Positions 13,858-23,829 of a stretch of 64,000 nucleotides of DNA are shown here, one piece after another. Made by a program: the position numbers and the translations under genes. The notes below the pieces were generated by a model. The model was not told the origin of the DNA, ran no database searches, and was given only the letters and a program-made list of their open reading frames with translations. Every line of letters starts with the position of its first letter. Positions within the stretch are counted from its first letter, which is position 1. Source of the stretch: Atopsyche davidsoni (taxonomy: Eukaryota; Arthropoda; Insecta; Trichoptera; Hydrobiosidae); contig JAILWY010000001.1 in the NCBI GenBank assembly GCA_022113835.1, positions 10,656,501-10,720,500 on the forward strand, read 5' to 3'.

Positions 13858-14182
13858 ACGTTGATATATTTTTCTAAGAGTTTCTTTAATCAATTTTCAA
13901 TATTTAAAAAAATGTTCTTAATCATTATCAATCAATTAAACCTGTATAGGTAAAATCGTACTCCTGTGAGATGGTCTTCACAAAAACCAATAATTAAATT
14001 TAACAAGTACGTGTATTGACATAATTAAATAGACTAATATCCAGATTGGATTTAAAATGCTTCACTCAGTACTTTGTGTTAAAAGTCTAGTATTGCAAGT
14101 CACACAATATTTAATTAGGCATAATAAGAACATTGTTTCATTTATAGGATATGATTATTAAAAATTCTTGTCTAGTACTAGT

Positions 14183-14254
14183 GATTGGTTAGCATAGTTG
14201 GTAATGCACCTGCCATGTAAGCGAGGGGATGTGGGTTCGAATCCCGCACAAATC
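14183..14254 (+). other. tRNA-like core, copy 2, right array unit 3
   Basis: Same 72-nt core, a further 397 bp downstream and the last before the element's 5' end at the right direct repeat. Confidence 0.7.
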
Positions 14255-14326
14255 ACGTTGATATATTTTTCTAAGAGTTTCTTTAATCAATTTTCAATAT
14301 TTAAAAAAATGTTCTTAATCATTATC

Positions 14327-14339
14327 AAGATTTTATTTA
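14327..14339 (+). repeat. Right direct repeat of FB-tRL copy 2
   Basis: Exact second copy of AAGATTTTATTTA (first at 12401-12413). Its first two bases could also be counted as the element's end, so the boundary is uncertain by 2 bp. Confidence 0.7.
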
Positions 14340-17300
14340 GTTAAGATAGGTAAAATTAAATAAAAAAAATTATCCCAGAGATTCCTTGCATACTTTAATA
14401 CTTTTAGAGAGCGGTAAACGTAATGTTTCTTCGTTATCCCCACATTCCCACCCGAATCCATTTTCAAGTACTGGTAGATAGATTGCAGCATTGTCCTTTA
14501 TAATCTTGAGTAATCTCTCGAGAAATCTTCACGCCATCAGGCTATTCTCAAAAAAGGTGAAATTAATCCACCTGTCGCCGATAATAACACTTACGCATTA
14601 TTTATTCCCGACTCACTATAACATGCCGTACGGCTGGCAACGATAAATATACCGATTGTCCTTGATGAGGGTAATCGGATTAAAGAGAGGTGCCTACTTC
14701 TGGCTCTCAATAATCGAACAACCAATTGTGGCAACGCTCAGTAAATTATTGTGAATATATATCACATTATCACCACTCGATTAAGGCGCGTGTAAACACG
14801 CATCTCTAGGGAGTGTAACTGACTTGTTGGATGATGGAGTAGGACTTAACTGGAAGCTTAACTGGCAGAATTAACTGCTGTTTTATCGACACAGCAAATA
14901 TCTTACTTCGCGATATAAATAAATACGAGTGATGCGGAAGCAACAAGTATATATAATATAATAACATATGTAATATGAACATCCTATATTTTATTTCTAC
15001 GCGTTGTAATAGCAATATTTTAATAGCGACAAACAATTTAATAATCATCATTAAATAATGAAACTGCTAAGAGAAAACTAAAGTATTTGTATTTATATAT
15101 TTATGTGTTTTCAGAACAGGAAATTTATAAATTACCAAGGATGTGTTAAGTACATGGTTTCGAAACCATAATTGACTCAGCACTGTTTACATTTGATTAT
15201 TCAAACCAGTCTGATTAAATGCTTCAATTTTACTAAATATTAAAAAAAAAAAAAAAAAAACAGAACACAAACGATCACTACATCTGCACCCATTCAGATA
15301 TATAATAATTACAAATTTATTTCCATATAGTATTTGATTTAGTAATAAATATATATAAGTATCGATATAATTATAACCATATCCATGAACATATTGCATT
15401 AGTAACATTAAATTATTTAAAATAGAATATTTTATAATGATATTTTTTTCTTTAGGTTCAATTTATTTCTTATTATTATTATTTGACTTTGAATCTTTTA
15501 AAATAACTCTATGATGTTTTTTTATATTTTTAATTAAACCATTATGTATCCCTTCATGCGCTCGCACGAGGCAACACCAAAGATCTAGGAAGTTTTATTG
15601 AGTGCCTGAGAGAGCTCCGTCAGACGGTAAAGAAAAAATATTCCCGTAATCGCTTGCATTGAAACTGTTAAATTAGCTACGCGACGAAAAAATTGGTTAA
15701 AGAGGCGTGTAAAGATAAGACAAGCTTTTATCGACCATTGAAATCTCACATTTCAAGGAACACAGTTTTCGTATCTTACGATTGTTGTGGCCAGTCGAGG
15801 ACGTTCAGTATCAAACAACTTAAATTTTATTATAGTTTCCTCCTTTCTGTGTTTTTTTTATATTTCGGTAAAAAAGATATTATATTATTAGATCTATGCT
15901 GTGGATCCATATTAGTATGTGGAATATAGAAACGCTTCTAATGAATGTTGGAATTAGCGTTGTTACTACTAGACAGTTTGGAGGTATGACTATCTTATAA
16001 ATTTCAAACGCAATTTTTTCCTATGATTTGTTTCTATATAAGAAGTTACAATGAAAAAATAATAAGTGTGAGACAATCAAACTAAAATAACATAAATTTA
16101 AAATTTGCGAAAACTTTCTTTCACTTGGGAGGCAGTCTAAAAAATATTTATTTAGTCCTTCAAAGCCTAGTTTTTAATTAAAAATAAATGATGTTATAAA
16201 AGTAATTATTTTACTTATGATATTCAAACACCCCCGTAACGACCACTTGTTGAATGAAACCTTAGAGACTCCTTCAGTTGAATCGAAGGTGTTTTATCGA
16301 AGGGCCTTTTCAGATTTATCACGCGCCTCTCCTCACAGCGCACTTCGATGTGAGGAAATGGTTCTCACTGGGAGATAAATGCACCGAGTCCTGTGACATC
16401 TTGATTCCACTTGATTGGAGGTATTTTTTTTATTATTCTGTAGAATGGGGCACTATAAGTCTATTATGCCTACCTAGAACTAAAAGAACTGCCTCCATAT
16501 AAAATAGTAACACGATTAATTTGATAAAATTCCTAAATATCACACTAAAGTTCTTATGTGTTATTTTAATAAAAAATAGTAAGCTCGAGCGATTTATTTT
16601 TGATGTAAATAGTCTTCAATTTCACCAAATATTGAATTTTATTTTTAAAAAAATTCTGACATAAAAAAAAGAATTTATATATTTTCGGTAGTTTTTATTG
16701 TAAAAGTAAATCTCGGGTCTTTATGCCGCCGGTTCATAAGTTTTGCAGGAGGAGCGATTAGCACCTATTAGTGGCAGACAAAGGGAGAATTATCTTTTGA
16801 AATATGGCCATTTGGCCGCAGCACGGGCCCCTCGCACCATGGCCGGCCTTTCAGGACGCGTGGCACTGTCCCGCGCATAATGAGATCTATCAAACACCTC
16901 CCCATAACAATTTATTTTTAAAGTTTGTAATTGTTTGCAATTTTTCGCTCCAATGCTAGTTCACCGGAAGTCTTCGAGTGCTGGTGACAAATATTTGTAT
17001 GGATGCGAATAATTCATGCTTACATCTGTTCGTGCGCCCACAAAAGCGAGTTTTTCGAAACTCTGAAAATGTAAATTTTCTGTATTCAAAGGGACATTAA
17101 TTTTTACAAGTAGCGCATATATTATAAAATTAAATAATCATTTTCCATAAATGAGAATCTAATATTGACGTTTTTTGTTTTCTTTGATAACAAAAGTAAC
17201 GTATAAAATATTATAGCAAACATGATGTAGTATTTTTTATCACAACTGATTTCAAACACAGGGATTGAGAAATAAGAAAAGATTTTTTAATTTAATAATA

Positions 17301-18022
17301 AATTAAATGAAAACCTTTTATGTGTTAGCTTCTTCTAGTATAGTTTTCAAATGATAAACTTAAATTTAAAAAGGCAAAATAAAGTAAATTTTGTATATTT
17401 ATGGTCTTTTAAGTTAAAATTCAATGTATAGTATATATATATATATATTTCATATTCTATATTGATATAACATCTCTCTATATTGTCTACCTTCTACCAT
17501 ATAAATACCCACGTGCTTATATTTATAATAATAATAATAATAATAATAATATATATATTTTTTAAATTATTTTTTAGAGTAGTTATAACCAAAACAAAAC
17601 TAAATAAATATATGAAATTTTATTTAAATAAAACTTATGAACACGTTTGTTTTGAACGTAAAAATAATTAGTATACCATTTTATTAAAATAATTGCTCGT
17701 TGTTTTCTCACCAGAACACCGTTACCTGTTATAACACTACGCTCAAGATAGCATAATGTAAACAATAAATAAAAACACAGTTTAAAAATCAAATCCAATT
17801 TATTTAGTGGGATTTAAATTAAAAATATCCGGTTTCATTTCAGGATCGCGATCCAGGCTCTGGAGCCTTAAGGTCTTTACACACGCAGCGACCGATTTGC
17901 AATCCGCCAATAGTGTCCCTTTATTCTGCGTGTTTTTTTTTGTGGTTTTGCCTAAGTAAACAACGCAAAAAAGGAAGTCATTGGCTAGCTGCAAGTTGTG
18001 TCGCGACGTGTGTCGGGTTGGG
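14340..18022. other. Intergenic desert with simple repeats and a few GC-richer islands
   Basis: No gene is supported. GC-richer blocks lie at about 14400-14740 and 16720-16900. There is a 19-nt A run at 15242-15260 and a perfect 16-bp palindrome ATGGTTTCGAAACCAT at 15154-15169. A TA run lies at about 17432-17449, and an (ATA)n tract passing into TA at about 17526-17558. Frames of 60-80 residues overlap these low-complexity tracts and are not credible genes. Confidence 0.55.
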
Positions 18023-18067
18023 TTAGGTTAGGTTAGGTTAGGTTAGGTTTGGTTTGGTTTGGTTTGG
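18023..18067 (+). repeat. Interstitial telomere-like repeat (TTAGG)5(TTTGG)4
   Basis: Five perfect tandem TTAGG units (18023-18047) followed by four TTTGG units (18048-18067). TTAGG is the standard telomeric repeat of most insects, including Lepidoptera. The tract lies inside unique sequence, so it is an interstitial telomere-like repeat and not a chromosome end. The switch to TTTGG suggests a point change spread by slippage. Confidence 0.9.
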
Positions 18068-18074
18068 TTTGTGG

Positions 18075-18320
18075 GCCTTAAGGGCCTTAAGTCGGCGGCT
18101 CGGCCAAAGATGGCGCCGCCTGGCGCGTCCGAGCCTCGCGCCCCTCGCGGCCGCGCACCTAATTACGGCAGCCTGTTTAAAGCCTCATTTAATAAAGTCA
18201 CCTTTGCCTCGGTATTTTTATTTCCTCACTGGCAGAGCAAACGCGGAGTCTCTGTCCACCGAGTACCGTAAAAAAGACATCGCCGAAGCCACCGGGGCAT
18301 AAAAGCGGAAAATATGGATT
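18075..18320. promoter_or_regulatory. GC-rich candidate regulatory block with YY1/Pho-like site
   Basis: A GC-rich block stands out from the AT-rich surroundings right after the TTAGG tract. It contains AAGATGGCGCC (18107-18117), close to the YY1/Pleiohomeotic binding motif with core GCCAT on the other strand, and a TAATTA homeodomain-type core just downstream. Frames of 70-82 residues cross it but show no domain. A Polycomb-response or enhancer role is inference from motif and context only. Confidence 0.3.
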
Positions 18321-21300
18321 CGCATAAAATGAGTATATGACCGGTGGAAGTTACTTGAAGGTTGCATAATGATTTGATGGTCCTTGATAGCTTCATCTGC
18401 AGGACCTTACGACTGAGTATTTGCATAGCTCGCCCGTGCCGATACCTTGTGGGTATTCGATAAGAGAAGAGTTATTAACAAAACAAACTTAATAATCGTA
18501 TAGCACCAGTCTTTTAACACTGAGCATTCTCCATGGGATATATGAAACACTTATTAATTTTAATTAGGCTGTTTTGATACGAGCCTTTCGTTTAATCACG
18601 ATACGGTAATATTCCTAATTCGATCCCATTCATTCTCCATATTTGTTTAACTAATTAAAATTTAGTACGGCCGGAGCCTGCCGTCGTGAATTAGTAATTA
18701 TTTTTTTAATTTGAGAGCTTCAATTTCTGGTAGTAAAGTCTTCAGCGAGGGTCAAAAGTTCCCAGACCACCGAGATCAAACGCACAAGGAGTTTACGATC
18801 GATAGTAAACTTTAGAAGGCGCATACCTTATCGGGTAGTAAAACTCCCTGCAAAAATTACGAACAATAAAACCACCGGCGCAAAGTAGCCTTTACCGACA
18901 AAGTACAAACAAGTAGGAGCTCATGAAGCTCAAGTGGTTGCAGTACATTTGTAAGCTCACGCTTTTTTGTACTGTTGCAGATTTTAATACGGTGTTAAGG
19001 GATTAGATATACACAACAGTCGGCGCAGAGCGTTAGCTACGCATGAGATATCGGCGTTAATGAAGACATAATGATGTTCGTATCGGTATCAGTAGAATAG
19101 GAGATCGTAAAAATGTACTCTTTTGGTGATTGTTGCTCGGGCATGAAAGAGAGCCTGATTTGTCACGGCTAATAGATTTCCCATTGGATCTGTGGGGCGA
19201 GGCGCGTCTTTATGGAAGTGCCGCCGGGAGAAGACGCCGACGGCTGTATATTAAAATGTTTGTGACACTCGCTCTGTGGAGCAGAGCGTCACAAAGGTGT
19301 CAACAGCAATTGAGGTGTTTAACGGCGGGCCACCCTCAGAGCGGACCTTCGCCGGAGTTCCTCGTGGGACCTGGAGAAGCTCTTGAATATTTCTTCATTG
19401 TATTATGATGCCAGAACCAAATTAACCGGGGTAGTTTTTACCACGCCGATATGATGAAGCACCGTCTGCAGCCTATATGTTATTAAAAAACGTCACACTG
19501 ATTTGTTATACGTACAAATTCAAATTATCTTATTGACTTCAGTGTCATAATTTATGTTTTAGTAACACAATAACAGACTATTTTTTAATAAAAGTACTTC
19601 TAACTAGTCTTATTACATATATATTTTTTAAATTTGTGTGTTACCAATATATTACATAGAATGTACATTATAAATCGTCCAATGCAATTAATTAAAATTT
19701 ATTTAGAATTTTGTTTATCAGTTTACAAGAACGAATAAAAATTGAACAATAGAACTATTTGCTTATCACGGGTAACTTCATAAAATAGCCATGGCAAGAC
19801 GTCAAAGGTAAAGCAGTATTCACAGGTAGGTGGCAGGCATTTTTCGCGACCATTTCAAATCAGCTAATGTCTAAGCCCTAAAGCGCCTCCGCCGCAGCCT
19901 CTTTGTTGCTCCTGAATGGGGCTCCTCTGCGCCCGCCGGATGAATGGAACTACAATACGCGGCGACTATATTAAAATGCATTCAAGAAGACGTACGCCGA
20001 ATGATGGAGCACCGTACTAAATAACTTCGAGCTTTTTGCTTTGTTTTCGGCTGCTCCTGCGACTCTCACGCGCCTAGTACCTAAAGTTTCATAAATTTCG
20101 CTTATTTTTTGCATATATTTTTCTGCAAACCGTTCTACTTTATTTAGTCTATTTTTCTTGGACATCGCGTTTGATTGATGAGTGTGCTTTTAAGTGAACA
20201 TTAGATATCATATTTACGAATAAATATTCACCTAAAGACGCAAATTTAACATTTTGAAATATTTAGATTCAATTGTATATTCTCTAATATATACTCGATC
20301 ATTTATTCTAAATGTATCTATTGACAAGATGAAAAGACTTGTTAATGTAATAATTTAGGATTGTCCTCTATTTTACAGCGTTTTAACGATTTTTGCACGA
20401 ATCAAGGGCGACCGCGGAGCCAGACTCCGTCTCTTATCACGGGTCTGGCTCAGGTTAATGGGCTTTCAATGTTTGCCGAGTCTTTAAGGTTCACTATCGG
20501 GCCTCCCTGCAACAGTGTTACTTAAATACCGCGTGGGCTTTGATACCGAGGGGACTAGATAACCTAATCTAGATTTGCGATTTACTTTTCGTCTGATGGC
20601 TTGGTTTTTGCTGGTCCGTTAGGTGTTAGGGAATATAAGATAGCAGAGACACCGGTAAAAGATAAGAGCTTTTAATTAAGACCCTTGAGAGATATCATTG
20701 AAACATTTGGATACGTGAGTAAAAAAATTAATAGTATTTTTAATTTAAGTGATTTTATTTACAAAGAATTTGAAAAAGATATCTTTATTAAAAAAAAGGG
20801 ATTTTTTTAAATTAAAAATGAGTTATAAAATATATGCATAAATTTTATTTCATACCTTGTTGGTTGCTGTGATTTTTATTTTAGTCTCGGGATATTAATT
20901 ATAATTTAATATTTACAAAAACTCCTTTTACATTTTGCGACTGTCGGAATTAACGACTTCCGGAGTATATGTCTGCCGTAAAAAATTAAGCCAAAGCCTT
21001 TCTTACGAAAATATAAATAAATACAACTGTATATTGATACTGTCCCGTTCTTTCAATCAAGTCAAAGTCTGCTCAATTAAGAGAGTCCGGCGACTTTTTG
21101 CGGCATATTAATTCTCCCTTAACAATATTCTTCCGCCCGTCAAAGCTGGAAGTTTGAGAGTCCTTCTCAGTTAATCGCTTCGTGACTAAAAACAGTAATG
21201 ACGAGTAATTGTAACAGTAACAAGGCAACCTGTACTACGGCTGCATCCTCCCCCGATATCTCCTCTGCCTAACAAAGCAGGACGTTCGTAAGCCCACTTA

Positions 21301-21960
21301 GAAAAAAATACCCATTTTTTGCCTGAATACTTTGAAGTTCCCAACGCCTTCCGCGACTAAAGTGGAGAAGATCGAAAGGCTCGTTAGATTGAATTTTGAA
21401 ATTGTTATTTAAAGTTTTTAATGCTTTAAATTATTTTTTACACTACAAAATTAAGCTGTATTTTAAAAGAATAATAATCAGGTCTTGTTATACAAAATTT
21501 CTGAGAATAAGTACTTTTTATAAAAAAGGTACTTCAAACAATGAAAAAAAAAATTTTAAAGGAAAAGATAAAGCTGTTTTTTTATAATTACTTTAATTAT
21601 AAAAAGCTTTTTTTACTGATATATTTTCAATAACTTACTTTTTCATAAAACACTTTTATGAAAAACTTTCTCATTTAATGTATGTGAAAAATACTTAAAT
21701 TCATATTTATAAAAAAATACAATTTTGAACAATATGTGATTGAATAGGTTGTATTTCTTACTGAAATAAGTGTTTTGACTAAAGTTGAAAGGAATCAACT
21801 GAATATTAATAATTTATAAAGTCTAAATAATTTAACTGTAACCAAATATTTATTTAATAAAATTTAAATATTGTGAAGTATTAATGCTACATGTTCATGT
21901 ACATTTATTTAATTCAAAAAATATTTACTAGTAAAAAATATATTTCCATAGCAGTTGTTT
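18321..21960. other. Intergenic region downstream of the proneural gene
   Basis: No gene is supported. GC-richer blocks occur at about 18700-19100, 19130-19410, 19840-20110, 20390-20700 and 21040-21300; the rest is AT-rich. A 92-residue open frame at 19130-19408 and a 64-residue one at 19971-20165 have no recognisable features. These islands lie 1-4 kb 3' of the achaete-scute gene, a place where enhancers are common in such complexes. Confidence 0.45.
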
Positions 21961-22046
21961 GAATAAATTCATTTTTAGGGAACTTCACACAACCTTTAAA
22001 CATAAAGTAGGGATAAAATAAAAAGTAGATGATTCAGTCGAATTAA

Positions 22047-22052
22047 TTTATT
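22047..22052 (-). terminator. Candidate distal polyadenylation signal
   Basis: AATAAA on the minus strand, about 360 bp past the stop codon of the proneural gene. One of three candidates; which is used cannot be told from sequence. Confidence 0.4.
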
Positions 22053-22100
22053 TTCGGTGCAAAAAATGCAGTCTTAACAATAATTAAAAACTAGAAATGG

Positions 22101-22106
22101 TTTATT
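22101..22106 (-). terminator. Candidate middle polyadenylation signal
   Basis: AATAAA on the minus strand, about 300 bp past the stop codon and inside the putative second exon of the 3' UTR. Confidence 0.4.
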
Positions 22107-22274
22107 CCAAATGCACTGTGGATAACTTATTTTACTGACTAGATAACAAGCGAATAAACTAGAAACTATTTTGTACACAATTTAAGCAGTCGTAACTTCT
22201 CGTAACAAGTAATACATTATTAACAATAAAACTAGAGGCACTGGTGATAATCGTATTTCTACACTAACATCTTT

Positions 22275-22280
22275 TTTATT
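22275..22280 (-). terminator. Candidate proximal polyadenylation signal
   Basis: AATAAA on the minus strand, about 20 nt after the putative 3' UTR splice acceptor. Use of this signal would give a very short terminal exon. Confidence 0.35.
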
Positions 22281-22298
22281 CAGTCTGGACCCAGGATT

Positions 22299-22404
22299 CT
22301 GTAACAAAAAAAATTTAACAAGTTAATAAATTATATAAAAAGTAATAAAAACACAGCATATTATTGGAATAAAAATAATTGTACAGTTTTTTCGAGATAT
22401 ATAC
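22299..22404 (-). other. Probable 106-bp intron in the 3' UTR of the proneural gene
   Basis: On the minus strand the stop codon is followed after 5 nt by a donor-like AAG|GTATAT (GT at 22404-22403). About 100 nt later comes a strong acceptor: a run of eight T, then GTTACAG (AG at 22300-22299). An ATTAAC branch-point-like motif lies upstream of the T run. An AT-rich intron of this length is typical of insects. The exon junction would sit 5 nt past the stop, too close to trigger nonsense-mediated decay. Achaete-scute genes of flies are classically intronless, so a UTR intron would be notable. Only RNA evidence would prove it. Confidence 0.55.
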
Positions 22405-22409
22405 CTTAT

Positions 22410-23156
22410 TTATTTTTGCTGCCACCACGATATGACGTCTAGCAGCTCCTCATCCATGGGGTTGATAGTGTGGGGATTGTCATATTTTTCAATAGGAAAA
22501 CAGCTGGTCATGTTGTAGGTAGACACTCCCGAGGATACCTCAGAAGAGAAGGACGGGGCTGGAGACGAGGAGGTCTCTGAAGACGGAGGAGTCTGGTCAA
22601 GTAGAAAACCGTGGTCTAGTCTCTGCGACACTTCCATGGGACTCGAAGTGTAATAAACGTTGTTTTCTTGATTTTCAGTCTTGTCATTGCAAATATCGAT
22701 ATTCTCGTCACTATCATCTAGGACTTGTTGCAAGTATCTGATGTACTCCACGACCATTTTCAAAGTATCAACTTTGCTCAGCTTTTTACTAGCTCCGCGG
22801 CCGCTGTTGCTGGAGAGGGCCGCGACCACGGCGGGCGGAAGATGTCTCCGCAAAGCTGCAAACCCATCGTTGACCTGCTTGACTCTGTTCCTTTCCCTGG
22901 CGTTTCTTCTGATGATGGAGGCGGACTGGTGGCCGGAGTACGCGCCGGGCTTGTAATTTGTCTTCTTCCTGCACCTGAGTAAATCAGATGTGATATTTCC
23001 TTGATACGGGTTGGCGATTTTCACTGGCGCAGGGGCGATGGGAATCGTTCGCTTCTCCATGATATTCTTGATTTGGTGGTTGTTCTGCGGATATCCAGTT
23101 GATACGATGACACAGTTATTGTTCTGTCCCGGGACGACCTGGATTTCGTTTAACAT
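22410..23156 (-). CDS. ASH: Achaete-scute homolog, proneural bHLH transcription factor
   Basis: A complete 248-residue protein. The bHLH domain spans about residues 82-146. The basic region (83-93, RRNARERNRVK) includes Glu88, which contacts the E-box. Helix 1 (94-106) is followed by a loop with GRGASKKLSK and helix 2 ending in EYIRYLQQVL. These are hallmarks of the achaete/scute/lethal-of-scute class. Family members bind CANNTG as heterodimers with the E-protein Daughterless in the nucleus, to specify neural, bristle and, in butterflies, scale precursors. An acidic stretch (147-166) and a Ser/Pro-rich stretch (about 189-209) follow. The C-terminal EELLDVISWWQQ (236-247) is the conserved terminal motif of the family, where SW is usual instead of WW. 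The start is firm: an in-frame TAA lies 12 nt upstream, and the A-rich AAAATG context suits insects. The coding region is intronless. Length and both termini argue against asense. Which lepidopteran paralog (ASH1, ASH2 or ASH3) this is cannot be settled without alignment. Confidence 0.95.
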   Translation of the reverse strand: MLNEIQVVPGQNNNCVIVSTGYPQNNHQIKNIMEKRTIPIAPAPVKIANPYQGNITSDLLRCRKKTNYKPGAYSGHQSASIIRRNARERNRVKQVNDGFAALRRHLPPAVVAALSSNSGRGASKKLSKVDTLKMVVEYIRYLQQVLDDSDENIDICNDKTENQENNVYYTSSPMEVSQRLDHGFLLDQTPPSSETSSSPAPSFSSEVSSGVSTYNMTSCFPIEKYDNPHTINPMDEELLDVISWWQQK

Positions 23157-23271
23157 TTTAAAGTATAGTTTATTTTCAAAGTCAATCGTTCGCGATAGTT
23201 TACGTAAGGCACTGCGAGTCGGAGCTCGGTGTTACAGGACGCACGAGCTTTCGCTGCGGAGTCCGGCAGAC

Positions 23272-23278
23272 TACTGAA
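23272..23278 (-). promoter_or_regulatory. Putative initiator (transcription start) of the proneural gene
   Basis: TTCAGTA on the minus strand matches the arthropod initiator TCAGT, with +1 at about 23275. This gives a 5' UTR of about 119 nt. No TATA box lies 25-35 bp upstream. At +28 to +32 the sequence GCTCG matches the downstream promoter element consensus RGWYV at 4 of 5 positions. Inferred from motifs only. Confidence 0.45.
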
Positions 23279-23289
23279 GAGCGCGGCTG

Positions 23290-23301
23290 CTCGTGCACTA
23301 G
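23290..23301. promoter_or_regulatory. Paired N-box-like repressor sites upstream of the start
   Basis: Two CACNAG motifs sit side by side, about 15-26 bp upstream of the putative start: CACGAG on the minus strand (23290-23295) and CACTAG on the plus strand (23296-23301). N-boxes (CACNAG) are bound by Hairy/Enhancer-of-split repressors, which restrict proneural genes in flies. Their back-to-back placement at the core promoter makes that reading plausible but unproven. Confidence 0.35.
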
Positions 23302-23669
23302 CGCGGAGGCGGCTGCCACTAGAGTGAGCCCTTCGCCTTTTCCCCCTATGTTTTGTAGATACGATTTTCGGTTCGGAAGGTCCCGGTGTATATTCATCGA
23401 TACACGCAAAAAGGGCCACTGTTTTATTTTCGATTAAAAAATAAAATTAATAACTGCATATATATATGAAAAAATATTATTTTATATTCTTAAATAACAC
23501 ATTTTTTTTCATATTAAATTGAATATCATATGTTATTAAAATAATACACTACAAAATAGTTTTAACTAAGAAGTTAAAAATAAAAACTACAAACTTAATC
23601 ATGCAATAAATTTATTGAATGTTTAAAAAAAAACTGATTTTGTAATTATTTACAATAGTTTTTAAGGCT

Positions 23670-23765
23670 ATGCTTTAAATACGGTATGTCGGTATACCTT
23701 GATCCTGCGCGCAGATTGTGGACCTACGTAGCTTAGGTGTCCACGAAATTCTCTATTTTCGTTAT
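23670..23765 (+). repeat. Dispersed degenerate repeat, copy A
   Basis: This stretch shares an ordered series of blocks with 44925-45030, including GGTATGT, CCTTGATC, a CGCAG-like block, TTGT and GCTTAGGTG, followed in both by a GAAATT/GAATTTCT-like stretch. The copies are diverged and no ends are evident, so the family cannot be classified. Confidence 0.45.
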
Positions 23766-23829
23766 TGAGTCAAAATATGTGTATTGATGTATGAGTTGAG
23801 TAATAATTTAAATATTTTAAATATATTTT

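Larger units (their letters stand above)
12414..14326 (-). mobile_element. FB-tRL copy 2: expanded palindromic array of 397-bp units
   Basis: An insertion of about 1.9 kb. Its axis of symmetry lies at 13320/13321 within TTATGCCTAATTAGGCATAA. Left of the axis, units repeat head to tail with one tRNA-like core each on the minus strand (12553, 12950). Right of it, units repeat every 397 bp on the plus strand, with cores at 13389, 13786 and 14183. The only obvious difference between units is the length of a T run (9 versus 7). The left arm lacks the innermost core. The single-copy tail lies at the left end, so the element is inserted in minus orientation and its 5' end abuts the right direct repeat. 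Such uniformity implies very recent expansion, gene conversion or an assembly effect. No protein is encoded. Confidence 0.75.

Noticed and set aside
12553..14254. Five functional tRNA genes
   Set aside because: The cores fold like tRNA and have A and B boxes, but the anticodon loop lacks U33, stems have mismatches, and the cores sit inside a mobile repeat.
12414..14326. CRISPR-like or satellite array
   Set aside because: The units are 397 bp with no short repeat/spacer pattern, and they are mirrored about a central axis between target-site duplications.
18023..18067. Chromosome end (true telomere)
   Set aside because: Only five TTAGG units are present and unique sequence continues on both sides.
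22681..23419. Several frames overlapping the proneural gene on both strands
   Set aside because: They are shadows of the bHLH coding sequence and its 5' region.
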